NCBI RefSeq assembly: GCF_000143415.4
Contig: NW_003314382.1
Coordinates: 179,755-243,754 of the forward strand
Source of the DNA: Selaginella moellendorffii
Lineage: Eukaryota > Streptophyta > Lycopodiopsida > Selaginellales > Selaginellaceae
Reading direction: 5' to 3'
Length of the DNA stretch: 64,000 nt
The notes beneath the pieces were generated by a model. The model did no database searches. It worked only from the letters and a program-made list of their open reading frames with translations, and had not been told where the DNA came from. Position 1 is the first letter of the stretch; every line of letters starts with the position of its first letter. Positions 10,149 through 19,546 of this stretch are shown one piece after another. The position numbers were made by a program, and so were the translations under genes.

Positions 10149-11390
10149 TTACAGAGAGAAGTTCTCACCATCTTCCAGGGAATAGACGCCGGTAAGCATC
10201 ACATAAGGAGCAGCGTTCTCGGGGTCACACTCCAGTGCTCGTCTAGCAATGCGTTCTCCACGATCACTCTCGCCATTTAAGTTGCAAGCTCCAACTAGCG
10301 ATCTGGACATCGCCATCTCCACTGCGGGCATGGAAGCAGCGAATTCTTCCGCCTCGCGGAGCCTCCCGGATCGACCAAGGAGCTCGATCATGCAGCAAAA
10401 GTGCTGGTGACTGGGGACGAGGTGGTGGTCTTGGATCATCGAGAGGAAGTACCAGCGGCCAATCTCGACGAGGCCGATGTGATTGCAAGCGGCGAGGAGG
10501 GTGAGAAAGGTGACGGAGTTTGGGGCGATTCCCTCCATCGCCATGAAGCTAAAGAGCTCGAGCGTGGTCTTGGCCTGCCCGTTTTGGGCATATGCTTGGA
10601 TGAGAGCGTTCCACTCCACAAGAGACTTTTCCGGAAGCATAGAGAAGATTCTTCTGGCCATGCAAAGATCGCCATTGTGAGCATAAGCGAGGAAAAGAAT
10701 TGTCCAAGCCACAGCGTTGTGTAGCGGCATCTTGTGAAATAGCTGGAGCAACAAAGCAAAATTGCCTACTTGGGCATTTGCTGCTAAGATTGTAGTCCAA
10801 GATGCTGTGTCTTTTTCCAACAGACTAAAAAACATCTCTCGAACTCTTCCAAAATCTTGGCTTTGTAAGCAAGCATCCATCATCGCGTTGCATGACACGG
10901 AATCCCGCCGCGGCATTCGGTCAAACATGTCTTTCGCAAGCTCAAAATTCCCTTCTTGGGCAAGTGCTGCAAGAACAGTCGTCCACGACACAACATTACG
11001 ATTGCCCATGATATCAAACATCTCTTTGGCTTTTCCCAAACAGCCGCTTCGAGCGTAAGCTTGTATCATCGCATTCCATGCGACTCGATCCTTCTCAGGC
11101 ATCCTACCAAAAATCTCCCTCGATTTCTGTAAATCCCCTCTTTGGGCATACACTGCAAGCATGTTTGTCCAGGAGAAAAGATTCGGCTCCTGGATCCCAT
11201 CAAACACAGCTCTGGATTCCTCCACGCTGCCGCACTTGCCATACATTTCAACCAGGAGATTCGCAAGAAATCGCTCGTGGATGAGCCCACTCTCGAGGAT
11301 TTGCGCGTGGACGCATTTGCCCTGCAAGAGATCCCTGGCATTACGGCACTTCCTCACGAGCTGGGCAAACAAATAAAGCTCATGTCTCAT
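10149..11390 (-). CDS. PLS-type PPR protein with E-like C-terminus
   Basis: Single-exon ORF, 413 residues. It opens with the motif typical of plant PLS proteins (LLQGKCVHAQILESG, LLVEMYGKCGSVEESRAVF). Tandem ~31-residue S-type repeats follow, with the (D/N)xVSW / AMIQAYAR signature. The end resembles an E1 motif (ECDPENAAPYVMLTGVYS) and stops without E+ or DYW. Such proteins bind organelle RNA, and in lycophytes many act in C-to-U editing; without a DYW deaminase this one would need a partner (inference). No clear N-terminal transit peptide is visible. The stop lies 84 bp from the K+ channel stop, tail to tail. Confidence 0.88.
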   Translation of the reverse strand: MRHELYLFAQLVRKCRNARDLLQGKCVHAQILESGLIHERFLANLLVEMYGKCGSVEESRAVFDGIQEPNLFSWTNMLAVYAQRGDLQKSREIFGRMPEKDRVAWNAMIQAYARSGCLGKAKEMFDIMGNRNVVSWTTVLAALAQEGNFELAKDMFDRMPRRDSVSCNAMMDACLQSQDFGRVREMFFSLLEKDTASWTTILAANAQVGNFALLLQLFHKMPLHNAVAWTILFLAYAHNGDLCMARRIFSMLPEKSLVEWNALIQAYAQNGQAKTTLELFSFMAMEGIAPNSVTFLTLLAACNHIGLVEIGRWYFLSMIQDHHLVPSHQHFCCMIELLGRSGRLREAEEFAASMPAVEMAMSRSLVGACNLNGESDRGERIARRALECDPENAAPYVMLTGVYSLEDGENFSL

Positions 11391-11461
11391 AGATTAGGGT
11401 TTATGGAGGAAAGAGGAGCTATCCCAGACAGAGAAGATGCCCTGTGGCAGAGGCTTCGCTG

Positions 11462-12952
11462 TTAGTCTCCCATCGTCATCGTCTTCACTGCTCGCGCAAA
11501 CGCTGCCAGATTCTCGTGGGAGTTCCCGCCTGGATTGGCAGTAGCGCGGGCCACATTCTTGAGATCTTTCGCTCTCGCCCATATCTCCTCCTTGTCCATT
11601 CCACTCATGAATTCAGTGATCCGCTGCTCCACGACACCCCGGGTCACCGTGCCGCCGTCGCCTCGCCGCCACAGTCTCTTCCCCACTCGCCAGTCCTCTT
11701 CCACCAGCTTGGCGTTGGTCCTTTGCTCCGAGTGGCACGGCCATCCCAGCAGTGGCACGCCATAGCAGATGCTCTCCAGCGTCGAGTTCCAGCCGCAGTG
11801 CGAGAGAAATCCTCCGATGGAGGAGTGCGCTAGCACTCGGACTTGCGGCGCCCACGACACGACCATTCCTTGCTCGCGCGTCCTCTCCAGAAACCCCGCG
11901 TAGAACTCGTCGTGAGTGGCGCTCCTCTTCACCAGATCCTCGCGATTCACCCAGAGAAACGCCTGCTCGCTAGCCTCCAGCCCCGCGGCGATCTCCTGGA
12001 ACGTATCCTCCGAGAGAACGCTGATGCTCCCGAACGAGACGTAGAGCACGGAGCTCTCGGCGCGCGTGTCGAGCCACTTGAGGCAGCCATCCTCCTCGTC
12101 TCGGAGGCTCACTCCCTTGAGCGCTGCTGGCGATTCGTGGTGGGAGACTGGGAAGAGTGGCCCGATCGCCGCGAACTTGCTGGCTGGCAGCGCCGCTTGC
12201 ATCGCGTGGAACGTCTCGGGCTCCAGCTCCGCCATGCTGTTGACGAGGATCCACTCGCAGTGCTTCATGCGATCCTGGTCGTAGTCGAAGAGAAGCCGGC
12301 GACTGGGGGTCCCGAGCTTTCGCTTGAAGTACTCCGGAAGATCACCGTACTCCAGACCGGGAACTCCAGGGATGTACGTGATGATCCTGTCCTCCTCCCT
12401 CTCTCCTGCATGGATTTCACAAACTTGGTTGACTACTACTGACAAGAACTTTGGCTTGCCTTGGCAGAAGAGATCGCCGTGGGCCTCGAGCAGCTTCATA
12501 TGGTGGTGGAGTGAGCTCCATGCTGCGTTTCCAGGCCAGTAGATTGCGCAACCGGTGCCTAACGTCCTGGCCAGCTCGAGGGGCCAGCCAAGGAAGAAGT
12601 CGGCAATGATGCAACAAGGAGTTGGCGTGAGCTCACGTACGAGCTCCTCCACCGGAGCTTTGAGGCTGTCAACTGCGTCGAAGAGAGCTTCCGGGTTCTC
12701 GAGGCACGACGCGTCCACCCCGGCCGGGAGCTTGAGGCCGCACTCGACTTGCTCCAGCCGGATGTCCGATCCCGGTGGGCAGCTCCATTGCTTGAGGAGC
12801 ATCTTGTGGACGCTGTCCACGTTAACCAGCGTGACGATGATCTCGTTGGCAGCTAGCTTTCGGGCGAGATGGATCATCGGTGGAATGTGACCCTGAGCCG
12901 GGTATGGGACGAGAACAACGTGTGCGGTTTGATCTTGTGGTGTAGCACCCAT
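11462..12952 (-). CDS. UDP-glycosyltransferase (family 1 UGT), copy 1
   Basis: Open over 496 residues. The N-terminal acceptor domain has the catalytic His in PYPAQGHIPPM (H22) and LLKQWSCPPGSDIRLEQ. The C-terminal domain has a complete 44-residue PSPG box at about 367-410, starting WAPQVRVLAHSSIGG, containing HCGWNSTLES and ending GWPCHSEQ. It transfers a sugar from a UDP-sugar to a small acceptor in the cytosol; the terminal Gln of the box often goes with UDP-glucose. The acceptor is unknown. Positions 12459-12406 look like a 54-nt in-frame GC-AG intron at exactly the place and phase where the paralogue at 14.7-16.2 kb is spliced. Removing it would give 478 residues (exons 12952-12460 and 12405-11462). 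The two genes are diverged duplicates separated by the CBM48 gene. Confidence 0.94.
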   Translation of the reverse strand: MGATPQDQTAHVVLVPYPAQGHIPPMIHLARKLAANEIIVTLVNVDSVHKMLLKQWSCPPGSDIRLEQVECGLKLPAGVDASCLENPEALFDAVDSLKAPVEELVRELTPTPCCIIADFFLGWPLELARTLGTGCAIYWPGNAAWSSLHHHMKLLEAHGDLFCQGKPKFLSVVVNQVCEIHAGEREEDRIITYIPGVPGLEYGDLPEYFKRKLGTPSRRLLFDYDQDRMKHCEWILVNSMAELEPETFHAMQAALPASKFAAIGPLFPVSHHESPAALKGVSLRDEEDGCLKWLDTRAESSVLYVSFGSISVLSEDTFQEIAAGLEASEQAFLWVNREDLVKRSATHDEFYAGFLERTREQGMVVSWAPQVRVLAHSSIGGFLSHCGWNSTLESICYGVPLLGWPCHSEQRTNAKLVEEDWRVGKRLWRRGDGGTVTRGVVEQRITEFMSGMDKEEIWARAKDLKNVARATANPGGNSHENLAAFARAVKTMTMGD

Positions 12953-13379
12953 GGCTGGAAGAAGAGTTCGTCAAACTCTGGGAGGGGAAGAAGCTTGCGT
13001 ACCTTTGGCGCTGGATGTTTAGAACTTTAGCTACGACTGTGATTCATGCTGCAATCCCACACAAGAGGTAAGCCTCAAGCTTCTCTGTGGTGACCGTGCA
13101 AACAAGCTGGCTGCTAGTTTGCAACAAAGCACCATCACATATCAATGGCAGGAAATTTTGAGGGGACCACAGCAACTAGGAAATTTTGTTTCGACGTGAC
13201 TAACTGGCTGAAATGGATTTCCTGGTTCTCTGGATTGGGTACAAGTCTGGTAATGACGAGGTTAATAAACTGAAATGCTGATTTGGGAGTGTGGCTAACA
13301 TGTTGCCACTTGGAAGTGCAGAGTTATCTCGTAAAGGTGGAGGTGGAGCTCCAGCTCCAGCCTCGAAGCTCGTGTGGCT
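12953..13379. other. Divergent intergenic region (UGT copy 1 / CBM48 gene)
   Basis: About 430 bp between two divergent starts. No exon recognised; it presumably holds both promoters. Confidence 0.45.
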
Positions 13380-14592
13380 ATGGCTGCCACCGCTTGCAGT
13401 AGATTGACGTACTTTGCTAGTCCGCACGAGGCTACGCAGCTCATCAGGCCGTGCCGCTGCACGCTACTCAGATTCAAGCTGCGGCATTCGAAGGGCTTTG
13501 GTTTGCCAGAAAGAAAGGAGGCGAGGAGCATACAATCGCTGCGTGCGAGCGTAGCGGACGGGCCATCCACTTCCACTTCCACTTCCACATGTAAGTCTAG
13601 AACTTCGCGAGGAAATTTTGGTCCATCATACAGCTGATGCCAGTGCGTGCGTGCGATGGAAGACACGTACAGTGGTGACACAGGATATAATCTTTTCTTG
13701 GAAGGGCCAAGCTTCCGAGGTGCTGCTCACCGGCGACTTCCTCGAGTGGCAAAAGCAAGTCCCTCTTGAGAAGAGCCCGGATGGTACATTTCAGATCAAG
13801 CAAGTAAGTTCTACTTCGAAGTTCTTGCAATTAGACTGTCATGGGTGTTGTTTCCAGAAGCTAGCTCCGGGATCATACAAGTACAAGTTCATCGTGGATG
13901 GCCAGTGGATGCACTCGCCGGACTCTCCGACGGCATCCGATGGTACCGGTGGCTTCAACAACGAGCTCATCGTAGCGGAGTCTGCCGCAGGTTTGATACA
14001 AGTTCTTCCATGTCTCGTGCTAGTTCATCCGTTTTTATTCGTGTGCTCGCAAAACACAGGCAAGGAAGCTCCTCCTCCTCCTCCGGCAAAGGAAAAGCCG
14101 GAAAAGCCCGCAACAAAGCCAAAGCCAAAGAAGCCCGCAGCCAAGACTTATCCAGCTCTCATGGTAGAAGACGTCGCTCCGCGTCTCCAAGCAAAACTGG
14201 CGAAGGAAGAGAACCTTGCTGACGTAGAAGTTTGCTTCGAGAACGACCAGGTTCGTCTCCACTCGACATCGCGATATCTTTGCCAATCACCACTTTGCAA
14301 TTGCAGTTAAGGGGCTCTTTCTCGAAGCTCGGCGTTCCATACACATTCTGGGCCTACTTCCCAGACGCGAGCTTGGAAGGTACGTGCATGGATTTTGCCA
14401 TTTTGCACTCAAAATCGACACTCAAAGCTTTTGGAACAAAAAGGTGCTAGAGGATTTTCGGTGTCTGCCTATGGATCACCTCCCAGCACCGTGGAGCCAT
14501 TCTTGATCGACGAGAAGAAACTCACGGCGGATTTGATCGTGTATTGGGTGCACAAGCGCCTTTTTGCGCAAAACCTCTTGGAGTTAAACTAG
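13380..14592 (+). CDS. Plastid CBM48 (glycogen/starch-binding) domain protein, six exons
   Basis: Exons 13380-13590, 13634-13803, 13858-13990, 14060-14250, 14307-14379 and 14444-14592. All joins keep phase. The start is the ATG of MAATACSRLTYF; the first ~65 residues are Ser/Arg/Lys-rich like a chloroplast transit peptide. The central domain is a CBM48/AMPK-beta-type glycogen-binding module: FSWKGQASEVLLTGDFLEWQ, then PLEKSPDGTFQIKQ, then LAPGSYKYKFIVDGQW with HSPDSPT and NNELIV. A Pro/Lys linker (KEKPEKPATKPKPKKP) and a C-terminal ~110-residue region that I do not recognise follow. Such proteins bind starch or target starch enzymes (PTST- and AMPK-beta-related families); the exact orthology is open. 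It lies between two UGT paralogues, tail to tail with the second (87 bp). Confidence 0.85.
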
Positions 14593-14679
14593 CAAATTAA
14601 AATTTTATGTGTAACACTATAATGGTTAAAGTTAATTAACCACGTTACTAAAACAAACCGAACAGCCACGTGGCTTTGG

Positions 14680-16160
14680 CTACGTGGCGTCGTTCTTATG
14701 GCTGCCACATGGGCGGCTCTTGCCATGCCAAGTGGCGCCAGCTATGGCGGACACATTGACCGCGTCAGCGAATCTCTTGAGGTTTTCGTGAGAGGTTCCC
14801 CCTTGGTCGGTCGTGGAGCGTACCGTGCTCCTGAGCGCCGCCATTCTGGCCCGGATCTCGCCCATGCCCTGCCCTTCCAAGAAATCCCGGATTACCTCCT
14901 CCACTCGCCCGCGCGCCACGTCCTGATCATCCGAGAGCCGCCGCCCGATCTTCCAGTCCTCCACGAGCTTGCAATTCATGCTCTGCTCGGTGTGGCACGG
15001 CCAGCCCAGCAGTGGCACGCCATAGAAGATGCTCTCCAGGACCGAGTTCCAGCCGCAGTGGGAGAGGAATCCGGCGATGGAGTGGTGTGCCAGGACCTGG
15101 AGCTGCGGCGCCCAAGAGACCACCATCCCCCTCGGCCTCGATCGCTCGGCGAAGCCCCGGAGAGCTTCGCTGCTGGCGAACTCGTGCCGGACGTCCGCCC
15201 AGAGGAATGGCTGCTTGCTCGCCTCCAGCCCGGCCGCGAGCTCCACGATCTGGCGCTCGGGAAACAGGCACAAGCTCCCGAACGAGATGTAGAGCACAGA
15301 GGTTGTGGCCTGGGTGTGGAGCCATTCCAGGCACTCGCTCTTCTCGTCGCGGAGGCTCACCCGCGGGCTGGTGTGGCATGGGAAGAGCGGACCCACAGAC
15401 ACGAAGTTCTTGTTGGCCAGAGCTCCCTGCATCGCGTCGAAGGCGTGGGTCTCCAGCTCCGAGATGGAGTTCACCAGGATCCAGTCGGCGTCCTTCATGC
15501 GGTCTGCCGAGACACTGAAAAATTCGAGGATGAATCCTACCAGCTTCCTCCGGAAGTAGCTCGGGAGGTGGCGGCACCTGAAAGCGTCGAGACCTGGGAC
15601 GTAGCGAATGAGCTTGTTCTCGTCGAGGCCTAGATTGCTCGATCAAAATCATGCAAGAAAAAAGAATTCTGACCTTGGAACGCGTCACCGCTGGAGACGA
15701 GCAATTGAGTGTGGTGGTGGATGGAGCTCCAGGCAGCATTTCCAGGCCAAAACGTGACGACTTTGAGGCCAAGTTTCTTTGTGATTCCCACCGCCCAACG
15801 CATGAAATAGTCGGAGATGATGCAGCATGGAGGTGGTTGCATCTCCCTCACTAGCTCCTCTACTGGGATTTGCAACCTTTCCAAAGACTCGAGTAGCCCG
15901 TCCGTGTCTTTCAATGCTTTGGCATCGATGCCACAAGGAATGAAGACATCACAATGCACTTGCTCCAGTCTGATATCCATCCCATCCGGGCACCTCCACT
16001 GCCGGGAGAGGTTTTCATGGATGCTGTCCACGTTGAGCAGTGTGACGATGATCCCTGTTGTAGCCAGTTTTGTTGCAAGATGGATCAAGGGAAGAAGATG
16101 GCCCAGTGCAGGATATGGAAGCACCACCATATGAACTTCATTCCTACTATCCACCGACAT
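14680..16160 (-). CDS. UDP-glycosyltransferase (family 1 UGT), copy 2, two exons
   Basis: Exon 1 16160-15674 and exon 2 15629-14680 joined across a 44-nt intron (GTCAGAATTC...ATCTAG) in phase 1, giving 478 residues. Across the join the reading becomes GLDENKLIRYVPGLDAF, matching the equivalent IITYIPGVPGLEY stretch of copy 1, so the two ORFs are one intact gene, not a frameshift. The catalytic His is H21 (PYPALGHLLPL). The PSPG box runs from WAPQLQVLAHHSIAG through HCGWNSVLES to GWPCHTEQ. The intron is unusually short even for this window. The start is the first ATG in a region without upstream in-frame coding. The acceptor cannot be inferred. Confidence 0.93.
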
Positions 16161-16458
16161 AGCAAAGAGCTAGTGGATTAAACACGAACCACCCCAAGAT
16201 CTAGCTTTCTTTTTTATTCTAAATTTCTCTGTTTCTGTTATTGCATTTTCTTCTTTTATAGTGAACTTTTATGAAATGTCGGTTTTCATCCTTGCTATAT
16301 CATTAGTGTATCCAAAACTTCCTTTCAACCAATGCCATTCTTCTGACCCCTGCAAAGTTGCCATTCCTATGCCAAAACCTTTTCACAACCCCAAAAGGCA
16401 AAAGGTCCACTTTGCCAATTTCCTTGTTGCCACCTTCGTCCCACGGTCACCACTGTGA
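16161..16458. other. Divergent intergenic region (UGT copy 2 / PPR)
   Basis: 298 bp between divergent starts, T-rich on the plus strand. Nothing else recognised. Confidence 0.45.
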
Positions 16459-18528
16459 ATGCTAATAACAATTTGTACCTCCAGAGATGAAGCTCTAGTT
16501 ACCCAGCTGGCTCGGTCGATCCGTGATGCTAGAACTCTGGCACAGGGACAATGGATCCACAAGCTCGTCGACCAGAGTGTGCAGAGCCACAATCGCTACC
16601 TGAGAAACCTGCTGGTGGAGATGTATGGCAAGTGCCATGACTTGGAACTGGCAGTGGCAGTGTTTGAGTCCATCCGTGAGCCCAACGTTTTCTCCTGGAA
16701 CATCCTGCTCGAGGTGTATGCCCGAAACGGGCATATTGAGGATGCTCGGGGCGTGTTTGATCGGATGCCACAGCGCACGGAGGTGTCGTGGACGTCGATG
16801 ATTGCGGCCTACGCGAGGTTGGAGATGATCCAGGAGGCGGAGTCGCTGCTGGCTCGGATGCCATACAAGGCGGTGATTGCCGGGACCGTGATCGTGGAAG
16901 CGCTCGCGAAATCCGGGCATTTGGAGGCGAGCCGGCGGATGTTTGATCGGATGCCACAGCGGGATGTCGTGACCTGGAACACGATGTTAGAGGCTTACGC
17001 GCGGATTGGAGATCTGGATCGAGCGAGCTTACTGTTTGACGCGATGCCGGAGAAGGATCAGGTGTCCTGGAACATCTTGGCGCAGGCGTATGCCGAGGAG
17101 GGAAATCTGGCGATAGTGAGAGATCTCTTCAAGAGAATGCCGAGGAGAGATGTGGTTTCATGGACCGCGATGCTCGTCGCGCACGCCAGCAGCTGGGAGA
17201 TCGACGAGGCGATGTTCTTGTTCGAGATTATGCCCGGGAAGGATGCGATCGCCTGGAATATCATGATCGCCGCCACTGCCAGATCGGGAAATCTCCACAC
17301 TGCCAAGAACCTCTTCGACAGCTCTCCAACGCGGGACCTGGTTTCTTGGAACACGGCGATCGAGGCCTTTGCCGAGCATGGCCAGCTCCAAGAAGCGAAA
17401 TCCCTGTTCGACGCCATGCCCTGCCGCGATCTCTTCTCCTGGAACGCAATGCTCCAAGCGTACCTTCGATCCGACCGGCTGGAGGAGGGAATGCGCTTCT
17501 TCGATCGGATCCCGGAGCTGGACGTCGTGGCGTGGAACAGCGCGATGCAAGCGCACGCCGAGCGAGGCCTGGTGGACGAAACCCTGCGATTGTTCCACGC
17601 AATGCCGGCGTGGAGCGTCGTCTCCTGGACGATCCTCGTCTCGGCGCTAGGGCGTGGCGGGCATTTAAAAGAGGCCAGGGAAGTATTTGACGGGGCCAGG
17701 GATCGAAACGTGATCACCTGGAACGCCATGCTTGCGTGCTATGGCGGGAAAAGGGGCAATTTAGACAGAGCGCGCGAAATATTCGATTCCATGGGCGAGA
17801 GAAATGGAATGTCGTGGGCTTTGATGATAGAAGCGTGTCTTATAAACAATAGCGTGGAGGAAGCGCAAACACTTCTCAAAACCTCGCCATCAGAGAAACC
17901 ACTGGCCTGGAACTTTGTTCTGGCAGCAAATGCCCAAAATGGGCAGCTTGAGGAGACTTTACAGACATTCCACGCGATCCCTGTCAAGGACGTAGTATCC
18001 TGGACCGCCATAGCTGCAGCATTTTCGCAGTTTGGGCACCTTGATCGATCACGCAAGATCTTTGAGACAATGCCGGAGAGGAACACTGTTTCCTGGAACG
18101 CGATGCTTCATGGCTATGCCAAGAACGCCCATGCCGTAGAGACCTTGGATCTTTACAAGAGGATGGCGTGTGAAGGAGTTGAACCCGATACCACCACTCT
18201 CATCGCCACCTTGATCGCCTGTAACCACATTGGCTTGCTCGCTCTGGCAATCCACCACTTCTCCTCCATGAGCTTCGATCACTCCATTGCTGAGACAATT
18301 GATCACTACTGCTGTATGATCGACATCCTTGGCCGGGCCGGCAAGATACCAGAGGCCCAAGAGCTGCTCCACACGATGCCATTCCAAGCCAACCACGTTG
18401 CATACACTGCTCTTTTAAATTCCTCCAGAAATGCTCCTCTAGCTTCTTCAGTGAGGTCGTTCCCTGTGGATACCATGTATGTTCTACTGTCCAACTTAGC
18501 AGCTCAAAATGCTACTTTTCACAATTAA
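16459..18528 (+). CDS. PPR protein built of tandem S-type repeats (unit 1, intact)
   Basis: Single-exon ORF, 689 residues. After an opening block (GQWIHKLVDQSVQSHNRYLR, LLVEMYGKCHDLE) there are about 17 nearly continuous 31-residue S-type PPR motifs, each with the FDxMPxRDVVSW / MLxAYAR pattern. The end holds an AYTALLNSSRN stretch and a degenerate YVLLSNLAAQN, a truncated E-like motif; there is no DYW. Predicted organelle RNA binding. No convincing transit peptide precedes the first repeat. This is the only intact PPR copy of a tandem triplication; decayed copies lie at 20.4-21.5 and 24.0-25.7 kb, and an inverted fragment of its own coding sequence lies 210 bp past the stop. Confidence 0.9.
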   Translation: MLITICTSRDEALVTQLARSIRDARTLAQGQWIHKLVDQSVQSHNRYLRNLLVEMYGKCHDLELAVAVFESIREPNVFSWNILLEVYARNGHIEDARGVFDRMPQRTEVSWTSMIAAYARLEMIQEAESLLARMPYKAVIAGTVIVEALAKSGHLEASRRMFDRMPQRDVVTWNTMLEAYARIGDLDRASLLFDAMPEKDQVSWNILAQAYAEEGNLAIVRDLFKRMPRRDVVSWTAMLVAHASSWEIDEAMFLFEIMPGKDAIAWNIMIAATARSGNLHTAKNLFDSSPTRDLVSWNTAIEAFAEHGQLQEAKSLFDAMPCRDLFSWNAMLQAYLRSDRLEEGMRFFDRIPELDVVAWNSAMQAHAERGLVDETLRLFHAMPAWSVVSWTILVSALGRGGHLKEAREVFDGARDRNVITWNAMLACYGGKRGNLDRAREIFDSMGERNGMSWALMIEACLINNSVEEAQTLLKTSPSEKPLAWNFVLAANAQNGQLEETLQTFHAIPVKDVVSWTAIAAAFSQFGHLDRSRKIFETMPERNTVSWNAMLHGYAKNAHAVETLDLYKRMACEGVEPDTTTLIATLIACNHIGLLALAIHHFSSMSFDHSIAETIDHYCCMIDILGRAGKIPEAQELLHTMPFQANHVAYTALLNSSRNAPLASSVRSFPVDTMYVLLSNLAAQNATFHN

Positions 18529-18738
18529 CTATTGATAATAGGACAACTATTGTTATTTACCCCATTCAGCTAAGAGAATACCTTGAAGGGATGCCTTCTC
18601 TGAAGGCATCCTTATTTCTGGCCTATAAGGACCCTTAATTTTGCTTGTAAAAGGAGGTTGGACAGCTTAGTTCTGTTTCTGGTTATAGGTAGGTTCTGGC
18701 CTGGTTTGAAAAAACTAACTTCTCTCAATAGCCAGAAT

Positions 18739-18839
18739 AGCCGTGAAGCATAGCGTTCCAGGAAACAGTGTTCCTCCTAAATACTGCAGCTATGGGCTCT
18801 CCTTGACAGGAAGATTTGTAAAATCTCCTCAAGTTGCAG
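18739..18839 (-). pseudogene. Inverted fragment of the unit-1 PPR gene
   Basis: The reverse complement reads AACTTGAGGAGATTTTACA ... CCTGTCAAGGA ... ATAGCTGCAG ... GAACACTGTTTCCTGGAACG ... ATGCTTCACGGCTAT. This matches, with small deletions, the sense PPR coding sequence at about 17,940-18,120. It lies antisense and downstream of its parent, so the pair is an inverted repeat with a spacer of about 0.6 kb. Equivalent fragments follow units 2 and 3. Confidence 0.85.
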
Positions 18840-19157
18840 GCTAATGGTTCTCAGGTTCTGAGAGACTTTTTATGCCTCCTCCAAAAGCCTATGACAATCG
18901 AATTTTCATGCATTCTTTCCATGTAGTTTTGTTTCTTCGACGTCCTGTAGCTTCATCTCATATTGAACTCTGGTACTTCCTTGACTGGGCTACCAAGAAC
19001 ACCGAGTACACGAAAATCAGGATAAGCCCACAAAATAAGACGGAGTCATCACTTACCTTTCATCGATGCACTTTCCGTGTACGGCAAGCTAAACCCGGAG
19101 CTCATAGATACAAACACGTCACTAGAGAAGCACAGGCCAGCAGAAAATCCAGCTGAG

Positions 19158-19164
19158 TATAAAA
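19158..19164 (+). promoter_or_regulatory. TATA box of Pin2-like gene, unit 1
   Basis: TATAAAA 42 bp upstream of the ATG, in a block (AGCTGAsTATAAAATmCCC type) conserved in all three units. Confidence 0.75.
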
Positions 19165-19205
19165 TCCCCGCGAAAGCAGGCATTCAAGCATCGTCGTCGT
19201 CCACA

Positions 19206-19546
19206 ATGAGGTCTCACCTATTTTCGCTCTGCTTACTGCTCGCAGCTCTGCTGGTGATGCTGGGAAAAATAGAAGCTCAAAGTAAGGAAGCAAAATGTTC
19301 TTTGTTCATTTGAGTCGTTCTCCATTTCACTAAACGTAAATGTATTTCTCTGCAGTTTGCACGCAGGAATGCCTTCCCAACTCTACCCTTCTATGCGGCG
19401 ATGTAGTATCCCTGGAACACTGTCAGAATTGCTGCACCATCAGGCGGTACAATGGTGGTGGATGCGCTCTAATTCGTAATGGAGAAATCATCTGCGTGGG
19501 GGACAATTATTCACCTCCTTTTGGAACAACCCCGCCTAGACCTTGA
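19206..19546 (+). CDS. Small secreted 8-Cys protein, potato type II (Pin2) inhibitor-like, unit 1
   Basis: Exons 19206-19281 and 19356-19546 (GT-AG, phase 1), 88 residues. Exon 1 is a clean signal peptide (MRSHLFSLCLLLAALLVMLG, cleavage probably after KIEA). The mature part has eight cysteines spaced C-x3-C-x7-C-x8-C-x2-CC-x9-C-x9-C. It starts CTQEC and contains CQNCC, then GGGC and IICVGDN. The CTxEC start, the CxNCC triplet and the (I)C(V/E)G(D/E) end match the single-domain pattern of the potato inhibitor II (Pin2, Prot_inhib_II) family. Function would be serine-proteinase inhibition in the secretory path or apoplast (inference). The reactive loop is C-GDVVSLEH-C. A Pro-rich tail and an AATAAA-type signal follow the stop. 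A defensin-like peptide is the alternative. Confidence 0.78.

Noticed and set aside
14680-16160. UGT copy 2 as a frameshifted pseudogene (two ORFs)
   Set aside because: A 44-nt GT-AG intron restores the frame exactly and the joined sequence matches the paralogue, so splicing is the better explanation.
19206-19546. Reading the 8-Cys peptide as a GASA/snakin or plain defensin
   Set aside because: GASA proteins have 12 cysteines. The CC pair, CTxEC start and ICVGD end fit the Pin2 pattern better, though a defensin-like fold is not fully excluded.
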